A DNA stretch of 64,000 nucleotides from Sphingobacterium sp. HMA12 (GTDB taxonomy: Bacteria; Bacteroidota; Bacteroidia; Sphingobacteriales; Sphingobacteriaceae), in contig NZ_BEYR01000001.1 of NCBI RefSeq assembly GCF_002933815.1, forward strand, positions 930,001 through 994,000, written 5' to 3'. How positions within the stretch are numbered: the stretch's first letter is position 1; the number at the start of each line of letters is the position of its first letter. Position numbers and translations under genes: made by a program. This document shows positions 26,737 to 35,069 of the stretch, in pieces. Below the pieces are notes generated by a model. It made no database searches, was not told where the DNA came from, and was given only the letters and a program-made list of their open reading frames with translations.

Positions 26737-27699
26737 ATGTTGGTGAAAAGTAAAATAGTTGAGTTGGCTGATTGGCTTTTTGAAGAAGAAATTCCAGACG
26801 GCTATGTGCCTGACAAACCTTTGGTAGAAAATAAAATTACGATCCATACGGAGCCTGTTCACATGGAAAATTTTCAGCTCTCAACCTCTGGATTGTTCAT
26901 ACTGCACTCAAAAATGCAATTTGATCGGCCTGTTCAGATTTTGACCGAGATCGAAGGAGAGACCATTACCAGTCAATTTATATTTTTTAAACCGGCGGAC
27001 AGTAAATTGCCCTACGGTATGAGCAGGCACAATATCCGGTATATACCTTCGGTTAAATCGGTTCATCAAGTGGAGCCCGGTATTGAGTATACCTATTTTA
27101 TTGCTGTGATATCCAAGGAGTATTACCTGAATCTTATTAAGCGGGATTCATTATTGCACCAGCAGTTTGTACATGAAATCGAAAAAGGGGAGTATACATC
27201 GTTTTCAGAAGAAGATCTGATGGCAACTTATGAGATGCAGCACACCATAGCCGAACTCATCGAATCCAAGAAGAAAGGTGAGATACGTCGGCTGCATACC
27301 GAGTCTCGCATTGTTGAATTGCTGATGTACCAATTTGAGCAGTATAACGAGAAAAATGATCAGGCCGTTTCGTTGTTCCATGACGAAGATGTGCAACGTC
27401 TGGAGCTGGCCCGGCAGATTCTCGAACAGCGTATTGCCAATCCACCGACACAAAAAGAACTCGCGGCAGAGGTATTGACAAGTGAAAGTAAGCTGCGAAA
27501 GGATTTTAAAGAATATTTTTCGGTTACAATCCACGATTATCTCACTCGAATCCGCATGGAAAAAGCCAAAAGTTATCTATTGGATGATAAGATGACAGTT
27601 TATGAAGTTGCTTTGCTGACCGGATATGGTCATCAGAATAACTTTAGCAGTGCGTTTAAAAAATACTATGGAATTTCCCCCGGCGAGCTTAAAATGTAA
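26737..27699 (+). CDS. AraC-family regulator, PchR-like
   Basis: 320 residues. An N-terminal beta-rich sensing domain (about 1-210) is followed by two helix-turn-helix motifs: PTQKELAAEVLTSESKLRKDF and MTVYEVALLTGYGHQNNFSSAFKKYYGISP. The first resembles PchR/YbtA-type regulators of iron-siderophore genes. Its place directly after the heme importer genes suggests it senses an iron-related ligand and acts on this locus. The stop codon abuts the stop of the convergent pdeM gene with no base between. Confidence 0.82.
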   Translation: MLVKSKIVELADWLFEEEIPDGYVPDKPLVENKITIHTEPVHMENFQLSTSGLFILHSKMQFDRPVQILTEIEGETITSQFIFFKPADSKLPYGMSRHNIRYIPSVKSVHQVEPGIEYTYFIAVISKEYYLNLIKRDSLLHQQFVHEIEKGEYTSFSEEDLMATYEMQHTIAELIESKKKGEIRRLHTESRIVELLMYQFEQYNEKNDQAVSLFHDEDVQRLELARQILEQRIANPPTQKELAAEVLTSESKLRKDFKEYFSVTIHDYLTRIRMEKAKSYLLDDKMTVYEVALLTGYGHQNNFSSAFKKYYGISPGELKM

Positions 27700-28356
27700 T
27701 TAGCTATTCTTTAGCGGCAGGATTATTTCATCGTGCAAAGCATAGCAATCGTACTCCGGCGGCATTTTTCGGCTATCCAATCCCGTAAACTTGCTAAATG
27801 CCGGTAGAATAATCTGCTGTGCGGAGACCCAGAAGCAGGGCAGACGGAGATGTTTATTGGGGGGAAGCTTAATACTGACGCCCGGATGAATATGTCCACT
27901 GATGGTGAAAGCCGAAGGAGCTATGATCGGTTCATGTATAAAGGAGATCTGCTCCAGCTCGAATTTGTCGTTGTGATAGATCAAATCAATCTGCTTAGCT
28001 AATTTCTCCACCTTTCTATCATGGTTACCCAGGACGAGATGAAAATTGAGATCAGCATATTTTTGTTTAAACGCTGCCAGTAAAAGTACTTCCTGATTGA
28101 CTCCTGCATGAATAAGGTCGCCGACAACCAAAATATTACCCGCCTGGTAGTGATCAATTAGCGCAGCGAGTCTTTGTAGATCCCTGCTAGATGTATCTGA
28201 AGGGATAGGAATTCCATGTTTACGGAAATGTGCGGCTTTACCAAGGTGAAGGTCGGATAGAATGAGGGTATTCTGCTTCGGCCAAAAGATAGTACGTTGA
28301 TTGTTAAGGATAAGGGTTTGTTTATTGAATGTAATGTGCTGTTCCTGTATATTCAT
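27700..28356 (-). CDS. pdeM: Ligase-associated DNA damage response phosphoesterase PdeM
   Basis: 218 residues, calcineurin-like metallophosphoesterase. Metal ligands are visible in order: D35-L-H37, VVGDLIHAG, LGNHDRK, SFIHEP and SGHIHPG. Family members are di-metal phosphodiesterases encoded beside an ATP-dependent ligase and an Lhr-like helicase. Last gene of the four-gene repair operon; its start overlaps the helicase stop by four bases (ATGA). Cytoplasmic. Confidence 0.92.
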   Translation of the reverse strand: MNIQEQHITFNKQTLILNNQRTIFWPKQNTLILSDLHLGKAAHFRKHGIPIPSDTSSRDLQRLAALIDHYQAGNILVVGDLIHAGVNQEVLLLAAFKQKYADLNFHLVLGNHDRKVEKLAKQIDLIYHNDKFELEQISFIHEPIIAPSAFTISGHIHPGVSIKLPPNKHLRLPCFWVSAQQIILPAFSKFTGLDSRKMPPEYDCYALHDEIILPLKNS

Positions 28357-30815
28357 TTTCTTCGTCCACGTTTTGATTTATTTGCATGCTCCATGCGTTG
28401 AATCCGCTCGATCAACGCTTCACTAGAAAGGGACTGACGTAAACTGTCCACTTTGATCGGAAAACTCAGCGGTGTATATTCCTCTGCAAAGGTATAGATG
28501 ATTTGGCTATTGTTTATTCTCTCAAATGCTTTTATCAGACGGTATTCCTCGAGTTGTTGGTTGAACACTTCGGTGAAAGCTTGCTTTAACAATAGATTGT
28601 CCGGATCGTGATCCATTAAAACACGAAATATAATACCAGAGGAAGCTTGTAAGGATTTGTTGTTTTGTTGGGTACCAGGATAGTTTTGTATCACCAATCC
28701 TGAAATTACAGCAATATCGCGGAATTTGCGGCTCGCCATTTCAGCAGCATTGATGCTACTGATCACATCTTCCATGAGATTCTCCCGGCTCAGTACCTCG
28801 GTTAATTGCGCTTGATCCAATTGAATTTCTTTATCGGAATAAAGTTCGAAACCATAGTCATTCATGGCCATGGAAAAACTAATGGGATAGCGTTTGCTGA
28901 TCCGGTAAGCGATCAGCGCAGCCATGACTTCGTGGATCAATCGGCCTTCCAGGGGATAGAAAAACAGATGGTGTCCTTCTCTGGTCTTGATGTGCTCGAC
29001 AAGAAATTGTGACTCACCGGGCACGGCCGAGAGGCTTTGCTGCTTCTGGATCAACGGCGCGAGGAAGCGCAGTTCTTTTTCAGTATTGTCGGGACTTATT
29101 GCTTCTGCAAGTTTTTTACGTAGAAAATGGCTCAGGTTGGAAGAAAGTGGTAATCTGCCTCCCAGCCAGCTTGGTGTGATGGCCTTACCAGATGAATTTT
29201 TGACAAATACAGTCATATCCTTGACCATAACAAGTTCGAGAATCCGGCCAGCAAGGTTAAATCGTTCGCCTTTCTTCAATTTGCTGATAAAATATTCCTC
29301 AATCATACCAATATATCCGCCCGAGAGGAACTTTACGCGCATCATCGCATCACCAACAATAGCACCGATATTCAGCCGATGGAGCAGGGCGATGCGTCTA
29401 TTTTTTATTATCCAGTTGCCATCATTGTCCTGTACTACTTTGTGAAATTCTTCATAGCGTTTGCCGATTTTGCCACCCGCTGTGATAAAATACATACACC
29501 ATTGCCATTCCTCATCTTCCATATAATGGAACGCATGGGTTCTGGCAACGATCTGATGGAGTTCTGTCGATTGGAAACCGCCTCCGAGTGCGATCGTGAC
29601 CATAAATTGCACTAACACATCGAAACTCTGGATCATGGGGTCGCGGTTTTCTATCGTTTGGGTTTTGACAGCTTCCTTTAGAGCGGCGACTTCGACGAGT
29701 TCCAGGGAATGTGTCGGAACGAAATAGATAATGGATGTTTCAAAAGGGCTGTGGCCACTTCTTCCGGCGCGTTGCATAAATCTGGCGACACCTTTGCTCG
29801 ATCCGATTTGAATCACGGTGTCCACAGGCTTAAAATCCACGCCCAAATCAAGTGATGAAGTAGATACCACTGCTTTTAGCTTTCCACTGCTCAGATTTTC
29901 TTCGATCCATTCGCGTATGTGAGCATCTACTGAGCTGTGATGCAGTGCAATCTGTCCCGCAAAATCGGGATGCGCTTGTAGTAATAGCTGATACCAAAGT
30001 TCACTTTGGCTACGGGTATTGGTGAAAAGGATCGTACTCTTGCTTTCCAGTATAATGGGGACAACCTGATTTACAAGATTGCCTCCAAGATGCCCGGCCC
30101 AGGGAAGGAGCTCCACTTTGTCGGGATAGATGGATCTTATCGCAATTTTCTTTTTCTCCTTTGCGATAATCTGCACGCTCTTTTTTGCTGCCGGCAACAG
30201 TACATCCATCGCTTGATCCAGATTGCCTATGGTGGCGGTGATACCCCAGATCTGGAGATCTTTATATTTATATTTTAAGTACGATAATGCCAGTTCGACC
30301 ATGACACCACGTTTATTTCCAATAAGTTCGTGCCATTCATCTACAGTGATACAGCGGATATTTCTGAAATATTTGTCACGTTGTTTTTGAGCGAGCAGGA
30401 GATGAAGGCTTTCTGGAGTCACCAAAAGAATATCGGGCATTGCTTTGGTTTGTTGCGCTCTGATCTTTGGATCAGTGTCCCCATTCCGTACCTGTACGAT
30501 CCAATCTAATCCGATATCGTCTATAGCGGTCTGCATTGCTCTAGCCAAATCCTTTGCCAGGGAGCGCAAAGGCGTGATCCATAGTAATTTTAGTCCTTTT
30601 TGGTAGCGTTCGGGATGATTCATGTAATCGATCAAGACAGCCATAAACACCGAAAATGTCTTGCCAAATCCTGTCGGGGCAATAACCATTCCACTGTATC
30701 CCAGCATGTATCGATCCCAGGTTTTAACCTGAAAGCCAAAAGGGGTATTGCCCAAGGATTCAAAATAACGATTGACGATCTTGAATCCTTCACTGTGTAT
30801 TATCTTCTGACTCAA
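28353..30815 (-). CDS. Ligase-associated DEXH-box helicase (Lhr-like)
   Basis: 820 residues. Superfamily 2 helicase: motif I APTGFGKT (about 46-53), motif II DEWH, motif III ITATIG, motif VI QRAGRSGH, followed by a winged-helix and the Lhr-core C-terminal domain. Lhr-core proteins are 3'-5' DNA-dependent ATPases that unwind RNA:DNA hybrids or DNA. The start is a TTG, one base after the ligase stop, with no usable ATG nearby, so translation depends on the gene before it. Acts with the ligase, PdeM and exonuclease in DNA damage repair. Confidence 0.93.
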   Translation of the reverse strand: MSQKIIHSEGFKIVNRYFESLGNTPFGFQVKTWDRYMLGYSGMVIAPTGFGKTFSVFMAVLIDYMNHPERYQKGLKLLWITPLRSLAKDLARAMQTAIDDIGLDWIVQVRNGDTDPKIRAQQTKAMPDILLVTPESLHLLLAQKQRDKYFRNIRCITVDEWHELIGNKRGVMVELALSYLKYKYKDLQIWGITATIGNLDQAMDVLLPAAKKSVQIIAKEKKKIAIRSIYPDKVELLPWAGHLGGNLVNQVVPIILESKSTILFTNTRSQSELWYQLLLQAHPDFAGQIALHHSSVDAHIREWIEENLSSGKLKAVVSTSSLDLGVDFKPVDTVIQIGSSKGVARFMQRAGRSGHSPFETSIIYFVPTHSLELVEVAALKEAVKTQTIENRDPMIQSFDVLVQFMVTIALGGGFQSTELHQIVARTHAFHYMEDEEWQWCMYFITAGGKIGKRYEEFHKVVQDNDGNWIIKNRRIALLHRLNIGAIVGDAMMRVKFLSGGYIGMIEEYFISKLKKGERFNLAGRILELVMVKDMTVFVKNSSGKAITPSWLGGRLPLSSNLSHFLRKKLAEAISPDNTEKELRFLAPLIQKQQSLSAVPGESQFLVEHIKTREGHHLFFYPLEGRLIHEVMAALIAYRISKRYPISFSMAMNDYGFELYSDKEIQLDQAQLTEVLSRENLMEDVISSINAAEMASRKFRDIAVISGLVIQNYPGTQQNNKSLQASSGIIFRVLMDHDPDNLLLKQAFTEVFNQQLEEYRLIKAFERINNSQIIYTFAEEYTPLSFPIKVDSLRQSLSSEALIERIQRMEHANKSKRGRRK

Positions 30816-30816
30816 C

Positions 30817-32397
30817 TTATGGTATTAATTTTTTAATATTTTCCAATGTATCTATATCCGCTGCTTTTTTGTCCCTGCGCCAACGTAAAATACGAGGGAA
30901 GCGCAGTGCTACCCCCGATTTGTGGCGTTTGCTGTAGCCTATTCCTTCGAAGGCAATTTCAAATACAAGTTCGGGTTTAACAGTTCTTACGGGCCCGAAT
31001 TTCTCCACGGCATTCTGCCGAATATAGCGACTGACCTCTAGTATCTCTTTATCTGTAAGTCCCGAATATGCTTTTGCAATGCTTACTAAATGATCACCAT
31101 CTTTAACCGCAAAGGTATAGTCTGTATAATGTGCACTTCTGCGCCCGCTGCCTTTTTGTGCGTATATCAACACGGCATCGATGGTCATGGGATTGACTTT
31201 CCATTTCCACCAGCCACCTTTTTTTCGGCCAACATAATAGGTTGAGTCTTTCTTTTTAAGCATAATGCCTTCACTGTTCAGCGCACGCGAGGCCGCTTGT
31301 AATTTCTGTAGGTCGGACCAATTTTCACCATGAATAAGTGGAGACAATTGGATTGTGGGATCAACCTGACCCTGGCACAACTGTTCCAATAATTTACGCC
31401 TTTCTTGCAGCGGCTCAGATCGGAGGTCTTTACCATCCAGCTCCAATAAATCATAAAGGTATACAACAATAGGGACTTCTTCACGTAAGGTCTTGGAAAT
31501 TACCTTGCGATTGATCCTTTTTTGTAGTTCATTAAAATTCAATATCTGACCTTCTTTCGCGGCGAGGATTTCACCATCCAAGACAAAGCTCCCTTTCCAT
31601 TGTTTGAGCGCATCGGTGATCTCTGGGAACTGTATAGTGACAAGTTCCTCGCCTCTTGACCAGATAAAGATTTCGTCATCTCGTTTGATCAGCTGTCCAC
31701 GTATACCGTCCCATTTGTATTCGCATTGCCATTCCGTAATCAGACCGAGATCTTCCACTTGTTTTTCAACAGGGTAGGCCAGACAAAAGGGATATGGTTT
31801 TGAGAGGTTGGTGTCGCTATATTCGCCGCGAACGAGTTTGTCAAATGCGTAATCATGGGGATTCCACTCGCCCATAATACTGTGGGTGACAATACTTGGT
31901 TCGATCTGAAAATGTGCCGCAATTGTATTTATCAGCCCTTTGGACGATATTCCTAAGCGAAAGCTGCCCCCCAGCAATTTGTTGAAAATAAAACGCTCAA
32001 TGGTGTTGAGCTTATTCCAGGAAGTGAGCACAAAAGCTTTTTTTTCTTCCATTGAAGCATTTGCCAACTGTAGGATTTCTTCCATCCATTCGCTGAGACT
32101 TTTGTCTAGTTTTTCAGATGCGGGAGGCAGTAATAAAGCTAAGGTTTCGGAGAGGTCACCTACAGCAGCATAACATTCGATAAACAACCATTCTGGAATA
32201 CCGGTAATTTCCATTACCCAAGTTTTAAGTTCTTTGGTGGAAATCGCACGCCTTGGTCTTTTGCCAGTCATTAAAGCGAGAAACCAGCGTTTATCTTTCT
32301 CAGGCGCGAAGGTTAAAAAGCGGATAATCGCTTCTTTTTTTAAACTCGCTTTATTGCTGCTGTCCAATGCATTGATCAATGTCGCAAATTCTATCAT
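30817..32397 (-). CDS. ATP-dependent DNA ligase of the damage-response operon
   Basis: 526 residues. N-terminal helical DNA-binding domain (about 1-200), adenylation domain with the nucleotidyl-transfer motif K228-W-D-G-I-R, downstream DGEI, IMLKKKDS and WWKWK motifs, then an OB fold. This is the bacterial ligase associated with cisplatin/DNA-damage gene sets, distinct from the NAD-dependent housekeeping LigA. Overlaps the exonuclease stop by four bases. Confidence 0.93.
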   Translation of the reverse strand: MIEFATLINALDSSNKASLKKEAIIRFLTFAPEKDKRWFLALMTGKRPRRAISTKELKTWVMEITGIPEWLFIECYAAVGDLSETLALLLPPASEKLDKSLSEWMEEILQLANASMEEKKAFVLTSWNKLNTIERFIFNKLLGGSFRLGISSKGLINTIAAHFQIEPSIVTHSIMGEWNPHDYAFDKLVRGEYSDTNLSKPYPFCLAYPVEKQVEDLGLITEWQCEYKWDGIRGQLIKRDDEIFIWSRGEELVTIQFPEITDALKQWKGSFVLDGEILAAKEGQILNFNELQKRINRKVISKTLREEVPIVVYLYDLLELDGKDLRSEPLQERRKLLEQLCQGQVDPTIQLSPLIHGENWSDLQKLQAASRALNSEGIMLKKKDSTYYVGRKKGGWWKWKVNPMTIDAVLIYAQKGSGRRSAHYTDYTFAVKDGDHLVSIAKAYSGLTDKEILEVSRYIRQNAVEKFGPVRTVKPELVFEIAFEGIGYSKRHKSGVALRFPRILRWRRDKKAADIDTLENIKKLIP

Positions 32398-33377
32398 ACG
32401 CTTAATTCTTCTCCGTAATTCGTATTTACTTCTTCGGCTTCAATACCTATTTCATTCAGATATTTGCTGAATGAGGCTGTCTGTCCATGCGTGACATACA
32501 CTTTTTCAGCGCCACTTTCCTTCACTGCTTCCAGCAACCCATTCCAGTCCGCATGATCGCTGATAGCGAAACCTGCATCTGCGCTGCGCCATCTTCGTGC
32601 ACCACGGATTTGCATCCAGCCGGAGCAGATCGCATAGGCAACATGTGGTATCTTTTGAAGCAGTTGCGTATCAAGTAATGCCGGTGGTAGCAATACGATC
32701 TTGCCGTCGAGCTGTTTCATGTCCGTCATCGGGTCGATAATTTGGTAGGAGGGTAATTTTATACCGGCATCGCTATAGGCCATATTTAATTTAGCGATAC
32801 TATTATGCACATATATGTCGCCCATATCCTTTACCGCATTTAATATCCTTTGGGACTTACCCAATGAATAGCCAATAAATACGGATGTTTTTTTATATCC
32901 CTGATTGTGTGTGATCCATGCATTTAATCGTTGATTTTGGATTTCGACACTTTCCCAGCGATAGATCGGCAGACCAAAAGTACTTTCGGTAATTAGCTCA
33001 TGACATTTTACGGGTTCGAATGGGGTAGACAGCCCATCATCCTGGATCTTGTAATCTCCGGTAAAGACAGTCACTTTACCTTTATACTCCAATCGTATCT
33101 GTGCTGAGCCAATGATATGCCCTGCGGGATGTAAAGAAATTTTTACACCGTTGATCTGGATCGTCTGGTTGTAAGCTAAGCCTTCAACCTGAATATCGGG
33201 CCCAATACGACTTTTCAATATACCAACGGTAAAGTGGTGACAAAGATACTTGTTCATGCCCGGGCGCGCATGGTCTGCATGGCCATGTGTAATGATAGCA
33301 AGATCAACGGGTTGCCACGGGTCCAGGTAAAATTTGCCGGGAATACAATAAATGCCTTTTGATGTGAATTGAATCAT
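32394..33377 (-). CDS. Ligase-associated exonuclease (metallo-beta-lactamase fold)
   Basis: 327 residues. The zinc motif H31-G-H-A-D-H36 identifies the metallo-beta-lactamase/beta-CASP-type fold, with HPAGHIIGSAQ and FTGDY as further metal-binding blocks and ISDHADWNGL near the C-terminus. Family members are DNA exonucleases resembling SNM1/Artemis. First gene of the repair operon, divergent from the kinase array. Confidence 0.92.
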   Translation of the reverse strand: MIQFTSKGIYCIPGKFYLDPWQPVDLAIITHGHADHARPGMNKYLCHHFTVGILKSRIGPDIQVEGLAYNQTIQINGVKISLHPAGHIIGSAQIRLEYKGKVTVFTGDYKIQDDGLSTPFEPVKCHELITESTFGLPIYRWESVEIQNQRLNAWITHNQGYKKTSVFIGYSLGKSQRILNAVKDMGDIYVHNSIAKLNMAYSDAGIKLPSYQIIDPMTDMKQLDGKIVLLPPALLDTQLLQKIPHVAYAICSGWMQIRGARRWRSADAGFAISDHADWNGLLEAVKESGAEKVYVTHGQTASFSKYLNEIGIEAEEVNTNYGEELSV

Positions 33378-33584
33378 ATCGAATCCTTGTTTTTGACAAC
33401 ATGACTTCTATTTGTAGCATGTTATGTATTCAAACAGGCAGGGATAAGTTAAAGTTTTGTTTATTTTTTAGTGAAAGTCGATCCTAGTGATTAAATTGCG
33501 GGGGTAAGGAAATTTTTTACATGAAGAATGGATCCGGTTAATTTTTTTACATTTGTTTACTTTGATTCTTAGTTTAAGCGCTCT

Positions 33585-35069
33585 ATGATATTGATAGTCG
33601 ATGACAACCCAGATAATATTTATTCTTTACAAAAGTTATTGGAATCCAAAAATTTTAAAGTCGATACTGCCCATTCCGGTGAAGAGGCTTTAAAGAAGAT
33701 TTTAAAATATAATTATGCTTTAATCATATTGGATGTACAGATGCCTGATATGGATGGTTTTGAAGTGGCCGAGAACATTGCAGGATTCAGTAAGACGAAG
33801 GAAACCCCGATTATATTTTTGTCTGCAGTTAATACCGATAAACGTTTTATTACGAAAGGGTATGATTCAGGGGGATTGGATTACGTCACCAAACCTGTCG
33901 ATCCGGATATTCTGATGCTAAAAGTCAAAACATTCTATCGGCTGTACGAGCAGACCCAGGCTCTCAAGGATATCCAGCAGACTCTGGAAATGGAAGTGGA
34001 AAGACGGAAGCAGGCGCAATCGGAACTTCGTTCAAAAGTAGACTATTTACATACCTTACTGGAATCTTTACCGCAAATTGCTTTTACATGTGACCATCTT
34101 GGTAATATTGGCTTCGTCAATGGCCGTTGGTTCCAGTTTTCGGACAGTGAGAACACATTCCCACAGACGCATCCTGATGATCGATCGATTACTGCTGAAT
34201 TGCAGGAAAGCCTTGAGTCTGGTAAACCGTTGGAAATGGAGGTACGGGTTAAGAAGCGGGATGAATCCGGTTATTCATATCAATTATTAAGGGTGTGGCC
34301 CATTTTAGAGAATGGCGAAAATAATTGGGTGGGGACATTTACTGACATCGATGCCCAAAAGAAGGCGGAGAAGGAGAAGGATGAGTTTTTGAGTATTGCG
34401 AGCCATGAACTGAAAACACCGCTGACAAGCATCAAAGCTTATATGCAGCTACTTGACCGTAAGTTGAGTCTCGACAAAAGCTGCGCCGAGGCCAAGTATG
34501 TTGGCCGCGTTCAGGATCAGGTCGAAAAGCTCAACAGTTTGATTACGGATTTGCTCGATCTTTCAAAAATCGACAATGGTAAACTGGGGATCAATAAAAA
34601 GGTATTCTCGCTTGAACGGATGGTACAAAATGCCATTGATTCCATTGTTCAGACCCATGATCAGAGTAATATGGAATTGTATAGACGGGGAGATATCTCG
34701 GGACTTATGGTCTATGGTGATGAGATACGCCTAGAGCAGGTTCTTGTTAATTTTTTAACAAATGCTTATAAGTATGCCGCCGGGACGGAGAAGGTGATCG
34801 TCGATTGCAGTGTAATGACGGATGTCGTAAAAGTCAGCGTGATAGATTTTGGAATCGGGATACCTGAAAACAAACTGTCTGAGGTTTTTGAGAAGTTTTA
34901 CCGTGTAGAGGAAACTTCCTTTGATTTCCAGGGGCTGGGAATAGGGCTTTATATTTGTTCGGAAATTATCCGTAGTCATCAAGGTACCATTGGCGTCGAA
35001 AGTTCTGCCGGTAAAGGAGCCACATTTTATTTTACATTACCATTAAACCTGCCTACAGATGCCAAATAA
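33585..35069 (+). CDS. Histidine kinase with N-terminal receiver domain (REC-PAS-HK)
   Basis: 494 residues, no membrane segment. Receiver domain 1-120 with VDDN and LDVQMPDMDG (phosphoacceptor Asp) and Lys in YVTKPVD; a coiled-coil linker (about 120-150); a PAS domain (about 150-262); HisKA with H274 in ASHELKTPL; HATPase_c with NFLTNAYKYA, DFGIGIP and GLGIGLYI. The receiver precedes the kinase core, so this cytoplasmic kinase is itself a phosphorylation target, probably of the hybrid kinase downstream whose start overlaps it by 11 bases. Confidence 0.9.
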   Translation: MILIVDDNPDNIYSLQKLLESKNFKVDTAHSGEEALKKILKYNYALIILDVQMPDMDGFEVAENIAGFSKTKETPIIFLSAVNTDKRFITKGYDSGGLDYVTKPVDPDILMLKVKTFYRLYEQTQALKDIQQTLEMEVERRKQAQSELRSKVDYLHTLLESLPQIAFTCDHLGNIGFVNGRWFQFSDSENTFPQTHPDDRSITAELQESLESGKPLEMEVRVKKRDESGYSYQLLRVWPILENGENNWVGTFTDIDAQKKAEKEKDEFLSIASHELKTPLTSIKAYMQLLDRKLSLDKSCAEAKYVGRVQDQVEKLNSLITDLLDLSKIDNGKLGINKKVFSLERMVQNAIDSIVQTHDQSNMELYRRGDISGLMVYGDEIRLEQVLVNFLTNAYKYAAGTEKVIVDCSVMTDVVKVSVIDFGIGIPENKLSEVFEKFYRVEETSFDFQGLGIGLYICSEIIRSHQGTIGVESSAGKGATFYFTLPLNLPTDAK

